From positions 337,422 through 401,421 of the forward strand of contig SJOL01000554.1 in assembly GCA_004794785.1 (NCBI GenBank): a DNA stretch of 64,000 bases, in the 5' to 3' direction. Under the pieces are notes generated by a model. That model ran no database searches, was not told the DNA's origin, and was given only the letters and a program-made list of their open reading frames with translations. Of the stretch, positions 43,101 through 48,632 are shown piece after piece (position 1 is the first letter of the stretch; each line of letters starts with the position of its first letter). The position numbers and the translations under genes are program-made. Source of the DNA: Opisthorchis felineus. Lineage: Eukaryota > Platyhelminthes > Trematoda > Opisthorchiida > Opisthorchiidae.

Positions 43101-44960
43101 TTAGTATAGCATGGTGCATGAAGGGGGCCTCACTGCATCCAACTTTGGATTAGACAGGATGTCCCCCGTCAAAACTGACCAAGGCTCTCAGAGGAATTCT
43201 AGCTCGGCTTTAAAAGAATGTGGTGAGCCAACTCCCCGCATTCTGTCCAAATGACCGGATATGGAAGACGATGCTTTTGTCGGAGTTCAAATTATCTTTC
43301 TGTTCACCAGTGCCATTTTATGAGAAGTTTGCTGGAACGGTATCATAGTCCTAGTAATCGCACACCTGTTTCTATACTGGAGATCTCTGAAGATACAGAG
43401 TTACTTTTAAGGTTTACTGTCCTTACTTTATAAAGGCCGGTTTCGTGCGTTGTTGCCAACCCCTTTTTGGCCCACCTTGAATCGCAACTACTGTACAGTT
43501 TTCATTCGTTCATCACGAGACAGCTATAATGAAAAGATCAATCTATTCTAATTGACCCTGTAACCATATCCTGTTGGCTACAGGACAGTAATTCTGAGAC
43601 AGCGGTCTTCCGCAAACCAACTCGATCAGATGGCTATTTGAAATGCACATTTGTCCATCCGGTGAGTATGAAGTCAGCAATGATTCTCAGCATACTGATC
43701 CACCGAGCCCAGTGAATTTGTAGCGCCACACCATCTAGGTAGCGCGAAGGCATTCTTTAGAATATTTTTCTAGGTAGCAATGAGTATTGTTCAGAGTTTA
43801 CCGACAGTACCCTGCCGTCACGAAATTTAGGTGCAGGAGTCAGCCTGAAAAGTTAACACACATGCGTACCAAAGACACGTAGTAGAAATTTTCCATCGCA
43901 TGTTGTCCATCTCTAACGTTAAAAAAAGTTTCCAGGTGGGCAACACACATCAAAGGCAACGAACTCCCGTTGAATTGCACAAATTTGAATGGGACTCGGC
44001 GATCTCCTCGCTGCGATTTGATGGCATTCAGGTTCTTCACCTTTTTCTTGGAGAAAGTTGTCGAGTCGTCGGGACTGATCTAGCTTTGAGCCTCCTTGTA
44101 CGGCAAAATTTTCGCGATCATCACAATGCTAACGACAGGTGATCCAATTCCACTAGCCAATCAGAAAGAGATATGAAGCATTTCAACGCAAACATTCCTG
44201 AGGGCAACTCCGTAAGAGGGAACAACTCATATTGAGTTGATTTTAGGCTTCGGGGCAGCAGTTTATCACGGCAACTGGCCAGCAATCACCTTGATATCCG
44301 CGTTGGTTTTTGTTCCGCGGCAACGTCCATTCTAATGCGAACCTCATTCGTTATTCTTTGGTCGACCAAGCGTCACAGCACCAGCCATATTCAGGGTATG
44401 TAGGATATTTGAGCTGTGGTAACTACGAGGTCTCAGCTCTGAAAGTAGTTTTGGTGGTGAGCACTTACAGAATAATCTGGCTGCTATATGGTCCGAATCG
44501 ATCGGGAATTTTTCCCACAATCTTGTTATGAAAGCGCCAAAAGTTAGCCATTTATGGGACAATTTTTGCACAGGCATTCGATCGATTTAGGGTAATTTGG
44601 CTTTTTTCTTTCTGAAAATGATCAGTTCTACTGTCAAAACAAGAAAATTCATGATCACACAACATGAACTTCGGAGCGGAATTTTTATAATTCTGTTTAG
44701 TATCTTGCCTGACGATAGCCAAAAGTCTACATGTTCTTACCCTTCAGCTCCGTGGTGTCTACGATCAAATTCGAAGTGGTGCAGCCGATTCTATAGATGA
44801 GCTCGTCTCCGCATTCGAAACAGTCGACAGGAGTTCGCCGCAGTTCACTACACAGTTTGTTGTGGAGTTACTCGGCCGTGCACTAGACAGTAATCCGCTG
44901 ATATCGTCCCACGTCAAACGACGTGCACTTGATCGCCTTCGAATGGGACCCCCTGTTTAG
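1083..44960 (+). CDS. Germinal-centre kinase III (STK24/25/26-like), nine-exon gene
   Basis: Ser/Thr kinase of the STE20 group, GCK-III subfamily. In other animals these act at the Golgi, in cell polarity and in STRIPAK complexes, bind MO25 through the kinase domain and bind CCM3/PDCD10 through the C-terminus. Joined exons are 1083-1115, 1158-1548, 16137-16294, 18774-18959, 32103-32248 (end uncertain), 35082-35466 (start uncertain), 37715-38085, 42514-42737 and 44748-44960. Phases agree at every junction except the fifth-to-sixth. Visible motifs, with residue numbers counted from the first ATG, are the glycine loop GRGSFG (26-31), VAIK with Lys48, HRDIK (137-141), DFG (157-159) and GTPFWMAPE (176-184). 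The motif [14 protein letters not shown], typical of the subfamily, follows. After an acidic run the protein has about 250 residues of low-complexity linker and a C-terminal helical segment ending at the stop 44958-44960. The total is about 695-720 residues against roughly 415-445 in vertebrates, because of the linker. Introns are 42, 14588, 2479, 13143, about 2833, 2248, 4428 and 2010 nt. No AATAAA lies close downstream. Confidence 0.93.
1158..1548 (+). CDS. GCK-III exon 2: kinase N-lobe to catalytic loop
   Basis: It starts after ATAACAG and ends in phase 1 at GTATGT (1549). It encodes the glycine loop, VAIK lysine, the acidic [11 protein letters not shown] helix C with its Glu, the hinge [15 protein letters not shown] and HRDIK. 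All of these are strongly conserved in GCK-III kinases. Reading through the donor adds only unrelated residues up to a stop at 1680-1682. Confidence 0.95.
1997..2180 (-). repeat. tRNA-headed SINE-like repeat, copy 1
   Basis: On the - strand it reads as a tRNA-like head with B box GGTTCGAA, then the CCTAGGCTTGG-like body, a segment around CCGAAGGAAGCACGA (given as + strand) and the tail ending CAGCTGA. It lies in intron 2 of the GCK-III gene. Complete but diverged. Confidence 0.7.
2181..3479. other. Intron 2 segment, possible LINE scrap at 2490-2620
   Basis: In the + frame, [20 protein letters not shown] (about 2540-2600) resembles the end of the LINE endonuclease domain seen at 13200-13270. 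The remainder shows no domain, RNA gene or repeat that could be matched. Confidence 0.35.
3480..4650 (+). mobile_element. Decayed LINE 5' region and endonuclease (EN) remnant
   Basis: Bases 3480-4000 run parallel to 12030-12540 of the long LINE copy: the CCGCTTTGTGTTTAGGGT segment, AGCGAAAACATGCTACTTCTGACGCC and the following ATCTTCAAAATCC block all have counterparts in order. Near 4510-4630 the translated [19 protein letters not shown] matches the end of the APE-type endonuclease domain. The element is full of stops and frameshifts and carries no reverse transcriptase here. Confidence 0.6.
5080..7255 (-). mobile_element. Decayed LINE, endonuclease end through RT to C-terminus
   Basis: Read on the - strand the order is EN end (NHITVSYR and [12 protein letters not shown] residues, 7255-7040), linker ([20 protein letters not shown], 6790-6560), RT fingers ([20 protein letters not shown] and FNHRG, 6480-6290), RT palm ([15 protein letters not shown], about 6070-6010), thumb ([14 protein letters not shown] and [19 protein letters not shown], 5770-5570) and C-terminus ([14 protein letters not shown], about 5330-5290; [11 protein letters not shown], about 5170). 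The catalytic YxDD is replaced by NYAATS. Stops and frameshifts show that it is inactive. A hexamer repeat (CCTATA) at 6311-6333 sits inside the RT part. Confidence 0.75.
7255..7860 (-). mobile_element. Second - strand LINE fragment (RT palm plus start of C-terminus)
   Basis: On the - strand, [19 protein letters not shown] and LLQNPGVQ (7810-7690) match the RT segment preceding the catalytic motif. The motif itself is degraded to [12 protein letters not shown]. After a gap, [11 protein letters not shown] and [10 protein letters not shown] (7340-7250) match the C-terminal domain. It ends against the endonuclease part of the neighbouring copy, so two elements of the same orientation are stacked. 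Confidence 0.6.
7861..8435. other. Intron 2 segment between LINE fragments
   Basis: No coding match was accepted. At 8397-8425 the string CAGTGTTGAACATTGATG resembles the 3' end of the long LINE copy (15240-15258), so an unrelated LINE tail may end here. A 83-codon - strand frame at 7874-8125 has no recognised domain. Confidence 0.35.
8436..9445 (+). mobile_element. LINE 3' half, type A: RT catalytic motif to C-terminus
   Basis: The + strand encodes [13 protein letters not shown] (the YxDD box as YSDD), [27 protein letters not shown], then after a frameshift [68 protein letters not shown] and [10 protein letters not shown]. This is the usual order of palm, thumb and C-terminal domain in fluke APE-type non-LTR elements. 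It is 5' truncated, and the bases to about 9445 match the 3' end of the copy at 22790-23725. Confidence 0.85.
9446..10479. other. Intron 2 segment, no gene recognised
   Basis: A 150-codon - strand frame (9665-10117) is the longest here. It contains no domain that could be recognised and has no splice or homology support, so it is not called. No tRNA or SINE head was seen. Confidence 0.4.
10480..10860 (+). mobile_element. Possible LINE scraps: EN end and C-terminus
   Basis: [10 protein letters not shown] (about 10490-10525) resembles the last residues of the LINE endonuclease domain. From 10665, [17 protein letters not shown] followed by a [12 protein letters not shown] run and CRLGL resembles the C-terminal [20 protein letters not shown] and CRLPGWG series. 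The RT between them is missing. Stops throughout. Confidence 0.4.
10861..11862. other. Intron 2 segment, nothing recognised
   Basis: Only short open frames without domain signatures. Its right edge is the 5' boundary of the long LINE copy, set at 11863 by comparison with the element at 20521. Confidence 0.4.
11863..15294 (+). mobile_element. Near end-to-end decayed LINE (APE-type non-LTR retrotransposon), 3.4 kb
   Basis: A 5' region (11863-12400) is followed by endonuclease ([10 protein letters not shown], 12555-12585; MSAYAPID, 12812; [11 protein letters not shown], 12918-12950; [12 protein letters not shown], about 13135-13170). The linker ([17 protein letters not shown], 13650-13700; [16 protein letters not shown], about 13755-13795) comes next, then RT fingers (SLKRHR, about 13890; [19 protein letters not shown], 14080-14135). 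The C-terminal part is [40 protein letters not shown] and [10 protein letters not shown] (14500-14715), and a 3' region ends in a GAT-rich run. At about 14370 the frame jumps from the RT segment before motif B straight to the thumb, so the catalytic YxDD box is deleted. Several frameshifts and stops are present. Lies in GCK-III intron 2. Confidence 0.88.
15267..15294 (+). repeat. GAT-rich simple repeat forming the LINE 3' end
   Basis: TCGATGATGATGATGATGG closes the LINE copy. The same unit closes the short derivative at 20883-20903, which points to a genuine 3' terminal repeat of the element. Confidence 0.75.
15295..16136. other. End of GCK-III intron 2
   Basis: Short frames only. The last 30 bases are pyrimidine-rich and lead into the exon 3 acceptor. 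Confidence 0.5.
16137..16294 (+). CDS. GCK-III exon 3: DFG and activation loop
   Basis: It begins after TTTCCCAG and completes the split Ala codon, giving HRDIK-AANVLF. It carries [14 protein letters not shown], the activation loop [15 protein letters not shown] and ends YDFK at a GTACGT donor, phase 0. The activation-loop phospho-site residue is Ser (173) where vertebrate members have Thr. Confidence 0.95.
16295..18773. other. GCK-III intron 3
   Basis: No gene recognised. The only identified element is a - strand SINE scrap at 17218-17282. Short frames such as 16454-16723 and 17306-17638 carry no domain features. Confidence 0.5.
17218..17282 (-). repeat. SINE-like repeat, internal fragment
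   Basis: GAAAGCACGAGGGCTG and CCAAAGCCTAGACGG (+ strand) are the reverse complement of the SINE body. The tRNA head is missing. Confidence 0.5.
18774..18959 (+). CDS. GCK-III exon 4: kinase C-lobe
   Basis: It begins after CCCTTTCAG with [20 protein letters not shown] and continues through the MST-type P-loop equivalent IPHNPPPQL to SCLVKVPEN. It ends at GTGAGT (18960). Exactly 62 codons, phase 0 at both ends. Confidence 0.95.
18960..20022. other. GCK-III intron 4, first part
   Basis: Reading through the exon 4 donor gives an unrelated tail. Nothing else was recognised up to the SINE at 20023. Confidence 0.45.
20023..20197 (-). repeat. tRNA-headed SINE-like repeat
   Basis: As + strand: CAGCCGTAACACCCTTTCGG, GAAGCACGAGGGCTGGGATA, CCCAAGCCTAGACAGGGG, GGTTCGAACC and CTAACCACTGAGTA. 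These are the reverse complements of tail, body, B box and A box. Full length. Confidence 0.8.
20450..20520 (+). repeat. SINE-like repeat, 5' half (head), interrupted
   Basis: GAGGTCCGTGGTTCGAATCC holds the B box and ATCTCGACTGTTCCTGCC the end of the tRNA-like head. The copy stops at CTATAG and resumes at 20904, so it is split by the element at 20521-20903. Confidence 0.65.
20521..20903 (+). mobile_element. Internally deleted LINE derivative (5' end joined to 3' end)
   Basis: Bases 20521-20839 follow the long LINE 5' region at 11863-12147 (ACTGGACCTTACCG; CCTCCAGGTTGG; GACTTGTTCCGTA; AATGCATTTG; CACCGCTGCCTTG; TTTTGAGCCAAAGGCTTTGG; GGACCCTAATC). Then, without any ORF sequence, bases 20844-20903 follow the LINE 3' end at 15228-15294 (AGCATCAGTGTTGAACACC, GCTGTCGATGATGATG). 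It inserts into a SINE copy. No coding capacity, so it would need the LINE machinery in trans. Confidence 0.72.
20904..21003 (+). repeat. SINE-like repeat, 3' half of the interrupted copy
   Basis: AGGCTTGGGCGACCTGGCAG, CAGCCCTCGTGTTTCCTTCG, GCACGGCAGCTAGGCATTGG and TTTACAGCTGAACGATTATT reproduce the second half of the SINE exactly from the point where the head at 20450-20520 stops. Confidence 0.72.
21004..22789. other. Intron 4 segment, nothing recognised
   Basis: Only short frames with no domain signature and no repeat recognised by eye. Confidence 0.4.
22790..23725 (-). mobile_element. LINE 3' half, type A
   Basis: On the - strand: [20 protein letters not shown] (catalytic box degraded to AEDI-like), [33 protein letters not shown], then frameshifted RARVA-type helix, [15 protein letters not shown] (frame-disturbed), [19 protein letters not shown] (near 23130), [20 protein letters not shown] and CRLPGWG (near 23010). 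5' truncated within the RT. Its 3' end matches that of the copy at 8436-9445. Confidence 0.82.
23726..24795. other. Intron 4 segment, nothing recognised
   Basis: A short ATCATCATCATCG run near 23917-23930 could be the reverse complement of the GAT-rich LINE end, but no flanking LINE sequence was found. Confidence 0.35.
24796..24920 (+). repeat. SINE-like repeat, 3' truncated
   Basis: AAGATGGCCCAGTGGTTAGG (A box), GGCCGGAAGGTTCGCGGTTT, GATCCCGACCTCTGCACCTC (B box region) and CCTGTCTAGGCTTGAACAAT. It stops after CAGTATCTCAGCC. Confidence 0.72.
24921..27507. other. Intron 4 segment, a CA dinucleotide repeat only
   Basis: No gene recognised. A (CA)n run is present at 27110-27128. The frame at 27144-27650 runs into the following SINE copy and is not coding. 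Confidence 0.4.
27508..27680 (-). repeat. tRNA-headed SINE-like repeat
   Basis: As + strand: CAGCTGTAAGACTCGGTGCC, GGAAACACGAGGGCTGGGAT, CCCAAGCCTAGACAGGGG, ACCTTCCGGTCAGTAAATTC and CTAACCACTGAGCCATG. Nearly full length, with the middle of the tail shortened. Confidence 0.8.
27681..29110. other. Intron 4 segment, nothing recognised
   Basis: No domain, RNA gene or repeat could be defended. Short frames on both strands at 27918-28124 mirror each other. Confidence 0.4.
29111..29298 (+). repeat. tRNA-headed SINE-like repeat, best preserved head
   Basis: The head begins CGAGATGGCTCAGTGGTTAG (A box) and contains GGTTCGAACCCGACC (B box). The ends CGAGATG and CATCTCG could pair as a 7-bp acceptor stem, so it descends from a tRNA. 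The body is CCTGTCTAGGCTTGG, CCTGGCAGTATCCCAGCCCT, then the GGCACCGAAAGGG tail module and CTACAGCTGAACGAC followed by a T run. Confidence 0.85.
29726..29865 (+). repeat. SINE-like repeat with internal deletion
   Basis: GAGAGCTCAGTGGTTAAGGC, GACCGGAGGGCCCGTGGTTC and then directly GATCTGGCAGTACGTCAG, GGCACCGAAAGGGTGTTACT, GAACGACTATTGTTATTTAT. About 50 bases between B box and body are missing. Confidence 0.72.
29866..32102. other. End of GCK-III intron 4
   Basis: No gene recognised. A short GA repeat is at 31449-31464. The final pyrimidine tract leads into the exon 5 acceptor. Confidence 0.45.
32103..32248 (+). CDS. GCK-III exon 5: end of kinase domain and acidic tail
   Basis: It follows [22 protein letters not shown] closes the kinase fold, then come ELIERYRRW and an acidic run EEPDSDDDG, as in STK24/26. 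The best donor is GTGAGT at 32249, phase 2. That phase does not fit the best-looking next acceptor at 35082. A weaker donor GTCTGT at 32245 (exon end 32244, phase 1) would fit. Confidence 0.9.
32249..32829. other. GCK-III intron 5, first part
   Basis: Nothing recognised apart from the donor site region. Confidence 0.4.
32830..33040 (+). repeat. tRNA-headed SINE-like repeat with ATT-rich tail
   Basis: AGAGAGCTCAGTAGTTAAAG, CCGGAAGGTCCTTGGTTCAA, CTGCTCCCGTCAAGGCTTGA, GGCACTGAGAGAGTTTTACA, then a tail of repeated ATTATT units to 33040. The most diverged full-length copy. Confidence 0.7.
33041..34486. other. Intron 5 segment, nothing recognised
   Basis: Short frames only, with no domain or repeat match. 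Confidence 0.4.
34487..34560 (+). repeat. Diverged SINE-like head fragment
   Basis: TTAGCTAAGTGGTTAGATTG resembles the A box and CGTGGTCCGGACCCCACCTC the B box region. The body is absent, so it could be an old truncated copy. Confidence 0.4.
35082..35466 (+). CDS. GCK-III exon 6: linker, start uncertain
   Basis: Low-complexity linker in the + frame, with [13 protein letters not shown] near its start (compare the PEW-containing motif after the acidic run in vertebrate members). A Thr-rich run and an Ala/Pro-rich run follow. It ends at GTAAGT (35467) in phase 2, which fits exon 7. The start is placed after ATTTGCAG. Alternatives that keep the frame with the GTGAGT donor of exon 5 are 35023 and 35104. 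Confidence 0.72.
35511..35697 (+). repeat. tRNA-headed SINE-like repeat
   Basis: GGCGAGTTGGCTCAAGTGGT, AGAGCGCGAATTTACTGACC, AGAAGGTCCGTGGTCCGAAC, CCCTTGTCTAGGCTTGGGTA, GGCACCGAAAGGGTGTTACA and GCTGAACGATTATTATTATC. It begins 44 bases after the exon 6 donor. Confidence 0.85.
35698..36319. other. Intron 6 segment with CA repeat
   Basis: A (CA)n run lies at 35757-35776. On the - strand near 35900-35835, GGGGAGCTCAGTGGATGCC and GGGGTTGGATTCCTAGC look like a degenerate tRNA head. No gene recognised. Confidence 0.4.
36320..36925 (-). mobile_element. LINE 3' end fragment, type A
   Basis: On the - strand, [20 protein letters not shown] and [20 protein letters not shown] (36890-36770) match the C-terminal domain of the LINE. 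The rest follows the 3' end of the copy at 22790-23400, for example TCTCGGTCGCTTCTACTCAG (+ strand, near 36642) and CATGTACCGCTGGTACTTTG. Many stops. Confidence 0.68.
36926..37714. other. End of GCK-III intron 6
   Basis: Nothing recognised before the exon 7 acceptor. Confidence 0.4.
37715..38085 (+). CDS. GCK-III exon 7: Pro/Gln-rich linker
   Basis: It follows TGTTCTCAG and the phase 2 junction completes a His codon. It contains many Ser, Thr and Pro residues, a PPPVPPH motif and a pure run of seven Gln from CAG repeats near 37978-37998. RRISIEDS follows and could be a basophilic phosphorylation site. It ends at GTCAGT (38086), phase 1. Confidence 0.85.
37978..37998 (+). repeat. CAG repeat inside the GCK-III coding sequence
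   Basis: Seven consecutive CAG/CAA-type glutamine codons within exon 7. The stretch is in frame and probably length-variable between strains. Confidence 0.8.
38311..38495 (+). repeat. tRNA-headed SINE-like repeat
   Basis: AGATGGCTTAGTGGTTACGG, ACTTACTGACCGGAGTG, GGTTCGAACCAACTCC, CTGCTCCTGTCTAGGTTTGG and TTTCAGCTGAACGGTTATTT. Full length, in intron 7. Confidence 0.82.
38757..38925 (+). repeat. tRNA-headed SINE-like repeat, 3' truncated
   Basis: GACGGCTCAGTGGTTAGAGC, CCGGAAGGTCCATGGTTCGA, CCCCTGTCTAGGCTTGGGCA and CCCTCGTGCTTCCTTCTGGT. It lacks the final GAACGATTATT tail. Confidence 0.83.
38926..42513. other. Intron 7, large part without recognised content
   Basis: Frames up to about 130 codons occur on both strands (39465-39833 -, 40002-40406 -, 40593-41060 +) but none shows a domain. 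A probable SINE tail scrap lies at about 42205-42270 (GGCGGACCTCAAGCTTCATT, GGTTGCATGGCAGCTATGAA). Confidence 0.4.
42514..42737 (+). CDS. GCK-III exon 8: linker to start of dimerisation segment
   Basis: It begins after CTCTGGACTAG and the phase 1 codon GCC is completed exactly. After a Ser/Pro/Asn-rich stretch, [17 protein letters not shown] aligns in spacing and hydrophobic pattern with the first helix of the GCK-III C-terminal domain. It ends at GTAAGT (42738), phase 0. Confidence 0.83.
42738..44747. other. GCK-III intron 8
   Basis: No gene or repeat recognised. The frame at 43900-44142 has no domain and no phase-compatible role as an exon could be argued. Confidence 0.45.
44748..44960 (+). 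CDS. GCK-III exon 9: C-terminal dimerisation domain and stop
   Basis: This exon has no internal early ATG. It follows TTACCCTTCAG and opens directly in phase 0 with [19 protein letters not shown]. Two amphipathic helices follow ([11 protein letters not shown], then [12 protein letters not shown]) and TAG is at 44958-44960. Exactly 70 codons. The fit of acceptor, phase and helical pattern to the family's C-terminal domain is good, although side-chain identity is low. Confidence 0.85.
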   Translation, partial: LRGVYDQIRSGAADSIDELVSAFETVDRSSPQFTTQFVVELLGRALDSNPLISSHVKRRALDRLRMGPPV

Positions 44961-46249
44961 ATTTGTGACTACTACCCATCTCTCCTGTTGCATCCCGTTA
45001 GGTTTCTTGGTAAGTTTCCAGTGTGAGTTTAATCGTGGCCTACAAAACTGGAGATCAGATAACCCATTTCGTTTCGTTCAGTTGTCGTCCGACAGGCGGT
45101 TGATAAAGGACCATTGGTCAGCTAGTGTGAGTGGTCGGCGTGTGAGGCAGATTTACCGGCAATTGTTGAGCCTCTGGACGCCAGCAGATTCTTGTTAGGT
45201 TACCGAAGGATTGTTCGTGGCGGAACACGACGCCACTAATGTAAATTTGACGGAATAGGAGCAGCGGACGAGCGCGAAGGGGTGCTTTGTCAGCCATTAA
45301 CCGGAAAAATTGATTCCGCATGATGTGTTATTGAACGACTGCAAAGAAGGCCACAGTTTGGGACGAATTGGCTTGTCCCACCTCTGGCCAATGACACAAG
45401 TAATTCTAGGCACATTTTTTGTTTGGCTTTTGCCTCCCAGTTCTTCCAGAAGTCCGGTCGATTATAGTTATTTGTTCAGTTGTGACTAACACCGCTAGAC
45501 TATGATTATCGTTGATTTAAAGTTGTCAGCGCTGTGCCACAAGATTTGCCAACTTTGGGTCAGGTGTTTCCCTTCTGGGATGCATGAATTCACTCGATTG
45601 ATTTTATGCGTCTTACACCTGTCTGGACCAGAAGAAAACAATACCGGCAAAAGAAAATGGACCTTCGGAATTGCGTGTCTATCCTCGACCGATGTGGTTA
45701 GTGATTGTTACCGAAGACCAACCAGCCAAGATGCCTAATTGGTGATGTCATCTCGACTGGTGATCAAACGTTTACAAGTGAGTTGTCCAGCTCACTGAAC
45801 GAACCAACGGCTATCGCTATAACCTGAGCTGCTGACGTTCTCTTCATTTACAATGCCCAATTCGTTTACGACCGTCAACTGTTTAACTGACAGCACTTCT
45901 AGCCAGGTCGGCAGGGTTCTGAAAGATGAATGCTGCGGCGATTATGTGGGCTCAATACTTCGCGTTCGCACAAAACATATCGCAATTTACTATGCAAGGC
46001 CCTGGTAACCCACTAGATAGCATTCCAGACTTCCTGTTCCCGGGTTCGAACTCACGCGCCTTCAGGTTAGCGGTTGGTTCGTCAGTAAAGACGCAGTAGT
46101 CACTTCGTACTTCAACTGTGCATGTTTAGACACGGCTAAATTTGCACCTCCTGTTGCTATGCAACGCACTTTTTACTTTCGAACGACCATCTTAGTCAGG
46201 TTGAGTCAGCTTCAGCAATGCCTCGAACAGATCTGCACAGGTCGCGTTC
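44961..46249. other. Region downstream of the GCK-III stop codon
   Basis: It should contain the 3' UTR. No AATAAA was found close to the stop. No gene recognised. Confidence 0.4.
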
Positions 46250-46640
46250 CAGTGCTGATTTCAGTGGCGTATTTCGTGGACCGCATGGAGACTAAGTTGC
46301 TGCTCGTCATCCTCAATCGTCATGGTCAACGTTTTTGGATGTTCTCCGAGCCGACAACACCACTCTTGAAACTATTTGTTTAGGGATTTTCAGCACCGTG
46401 CGTAATAGATGACCAAGCCACAGTAGATTTCGTCGTTCAAAGACCTGAGATAAGCGTAACTGATTATAACAAGGCTTCCGGATCTCGTCACCGTCAAGGT
46501 GACGAGCTTTTAGTATACGTCGAAGGCACCTCTAGCTTCCGGATATCCTCAACTAGTGGAGGCCACGTTTCCCAGGCATAAATTAGTACTGCGAAGACCG
46601 GTAAGTTGAGGACGTGGATCTTTATGCTCGGACCAATTTC
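46250..46640 (-). mobile_element. LINE C-terminal fragment, type C
   Basis: On the - strand, VFAVLIYAWETWPPLVEDIR and KLEV (46610-46540), then after a frameshift RCLRRILKARHLDGDEIRK (about 46530-46480), VFERRNLLWLGHLLRT (46440-46390) and SRVVLSARRTSK (46360-46330). The order is that of the LINE C-terminal domain but the sequence differs from types A and B. Confidence 0.62.
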
Positions 46641-48454
46641 AGCTCTTTTCCACAATTCATTGTTCACATGCATTGAGGCATGTCTGGCGCTGTCAATCCA
46701 ACATTGTACTTCTCTCGTTTGTCTGTTGGTGAGATGGTTGGGCCCAGAATTTAAATCCAGAAACTTGTTCTATCTCTTCACCGCGCAGACACGTCCATGT
46801 GAGCGGAGAAAGGCCTGATCTTCATAGTATTGTCCTCTAGTCCTAGAAGAGCCGCGTTTTCACCGGCAAGTATTACGGCCTATCCGTACGAATCAGGAGG
46901 GACGAAATAGTACCCATGGGCAGTGGTGTATTTACGCACCAATTCATCAGCTCCCGCCTCCAATGCGCAGCTACCTCCCTCACCTCCCCAAATCATCGGT
47001 GAACGAAACTGTGGCAGCTACAACCACTGTACGACAAGTACGCGGTTCTTACAGTTGACAATGATGATGAGGATTGCAGTCGATGGTTGGGCTAGAATTA
47101 CTAACAGTGATCAGATGTTTGTGTCTGACTCGCTTGTACCTCAGATCGTTGAGGACACGCACGAGTTCGTCGCACATTTGGCTTTCTCGTGCTGACCTTT
47201 TTTTGGTTTCTATTCATTTGAACTTGCAGCCAAACTTTCGGACGGAATCAATGCAACTGCACGTCCAAAGTTTGCACAACACACACCCACTCGCCCAATA
47301 ACGGAGCAAAATACCAGGACTTTCGTGACTACTAGCCGCGTGCATCTTTGATTAGGAAGGATGGCAACAGTTACTCCCAAGACATTCCCCGTCCCGTCAG
47401 CTAACTACATCGTGACTCCTGGTTAGTTTGTCGTCCATCCCCCCCCCAACTACCCAGTCGTGTCTCCCACTCGCTATCGACACAAGGAGACAATGTGAAT
47501 GCACTGTATAGCTGTTCGTTGCTGCTTACATTCTACCCCTCCTTTGTTGCGCACAACGATATTTTCACCTGACATTTTCACACAGACATTTTTCTACCTT
47601 TGAGCCTCGGCCCAACACTTTTTCGGTCCATTACTATTTATTTCCACATTAACGATGGTGTTCGGCGGCCATAGGGCAATGCCCCTAAAATTTTGCATTT
47701 TATTTTTAAGCTTTTCTCACGAACTCAATTATTCTAGTATCCGGCTTTCTCAGCGTGATCACCACTGTTGGTGCGGACGTGTGTGTGTGTGTATGCGGAG
47801 AACACGGTGGTTAAAGCAGAGAGGACTGCACAGTATTCTTTTCTATGTACCCTGTATTTTTGCATTCTCCCCGCACCACTGGCTTCCAATCGGTGTTTGT
47901 GATGTTCTGTTCCGATTCCCTGCTTTGTCTACCTCTGTTTATTCACGGTTCGGATGCTGGTTCCGATCTCTTCCCTCCCCGTCTGTCCCACCGAATGAAC
48001 CAGTAGAACACAAAAAGCACGACGGCCTTTGATTGACCAAACGCGCCTTTTCCCGATGTTCATTCTGCGGCCACTTAGGATTGTCTGTTGCTATGATGTT
48101 TTTCGCCTTTCATAGTTATGCTCGATCATTCTCCCTTCGTCGCCAGATTTGTTGATAGACGGATCACCCGTTGTTTGGACATGGTCCATAATTTCTCTCC
48201 TCTCTCCCTCTCCATTTATCTTCATTTTTTGACGTCCGAATTAGTCAAAGACACGCGTATTTCACTTTTGGTGGACTATCCTTGGATAAGGTCGATGATG
48301 GTAATGTATAACTGATAGTTACTCACACTTCCGTCTATTCAGCAGCAAATTGGCCAACTTCACTGCGAAAGATTGCGAGTCGAATCCCCCGCCCTAGGAT
48401 TGGAGAATGTTTTTGGACAGCTGCATTCAACAGAAAGGTATCCTAACAAATGTA
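46641..48454. other. Intergenic segment between the convergent kinase genes
   Basis: No gene recognised. It includes a GT run at 47777-47792. The TTTATT on the + strand near 47633 and near 48713 could be a - strand AATAAA for the PAK transcript, but no terminal exon was found to support either. Confidence 0.35.
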
Positions 48455-48632
48455 ATCGTTCAGCTATAACACCCTTTCGGTGCCTAGCACCGAAGGAAGC
48501 ACCAGGACTGGGATACTACCAGGTTGCCCAAGCCTAGACAGGGGAAGCCGAGATGCAGAGACCGGGTTCGAACCACGGACCTTCCGGTCAGTAAATTCGC
48601 GCTCTAAGCATTAAGCCATCTTGTGGCCTCGG
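48455..48632 (-). repeat. tRNA-headed SINE-like repeat
   Basis: As + strand: TTCAGCTATAACACCCTTTC, CACCAGGACTGGGATACTAC, CCCAAGCCTAGACAGGGGAA, GGGTTCGAACCACGGACCTT and GGTCAGTAAATTCGCGCTCT. Full length apart from a small deletion in the tail module. Confidence 0.83.
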
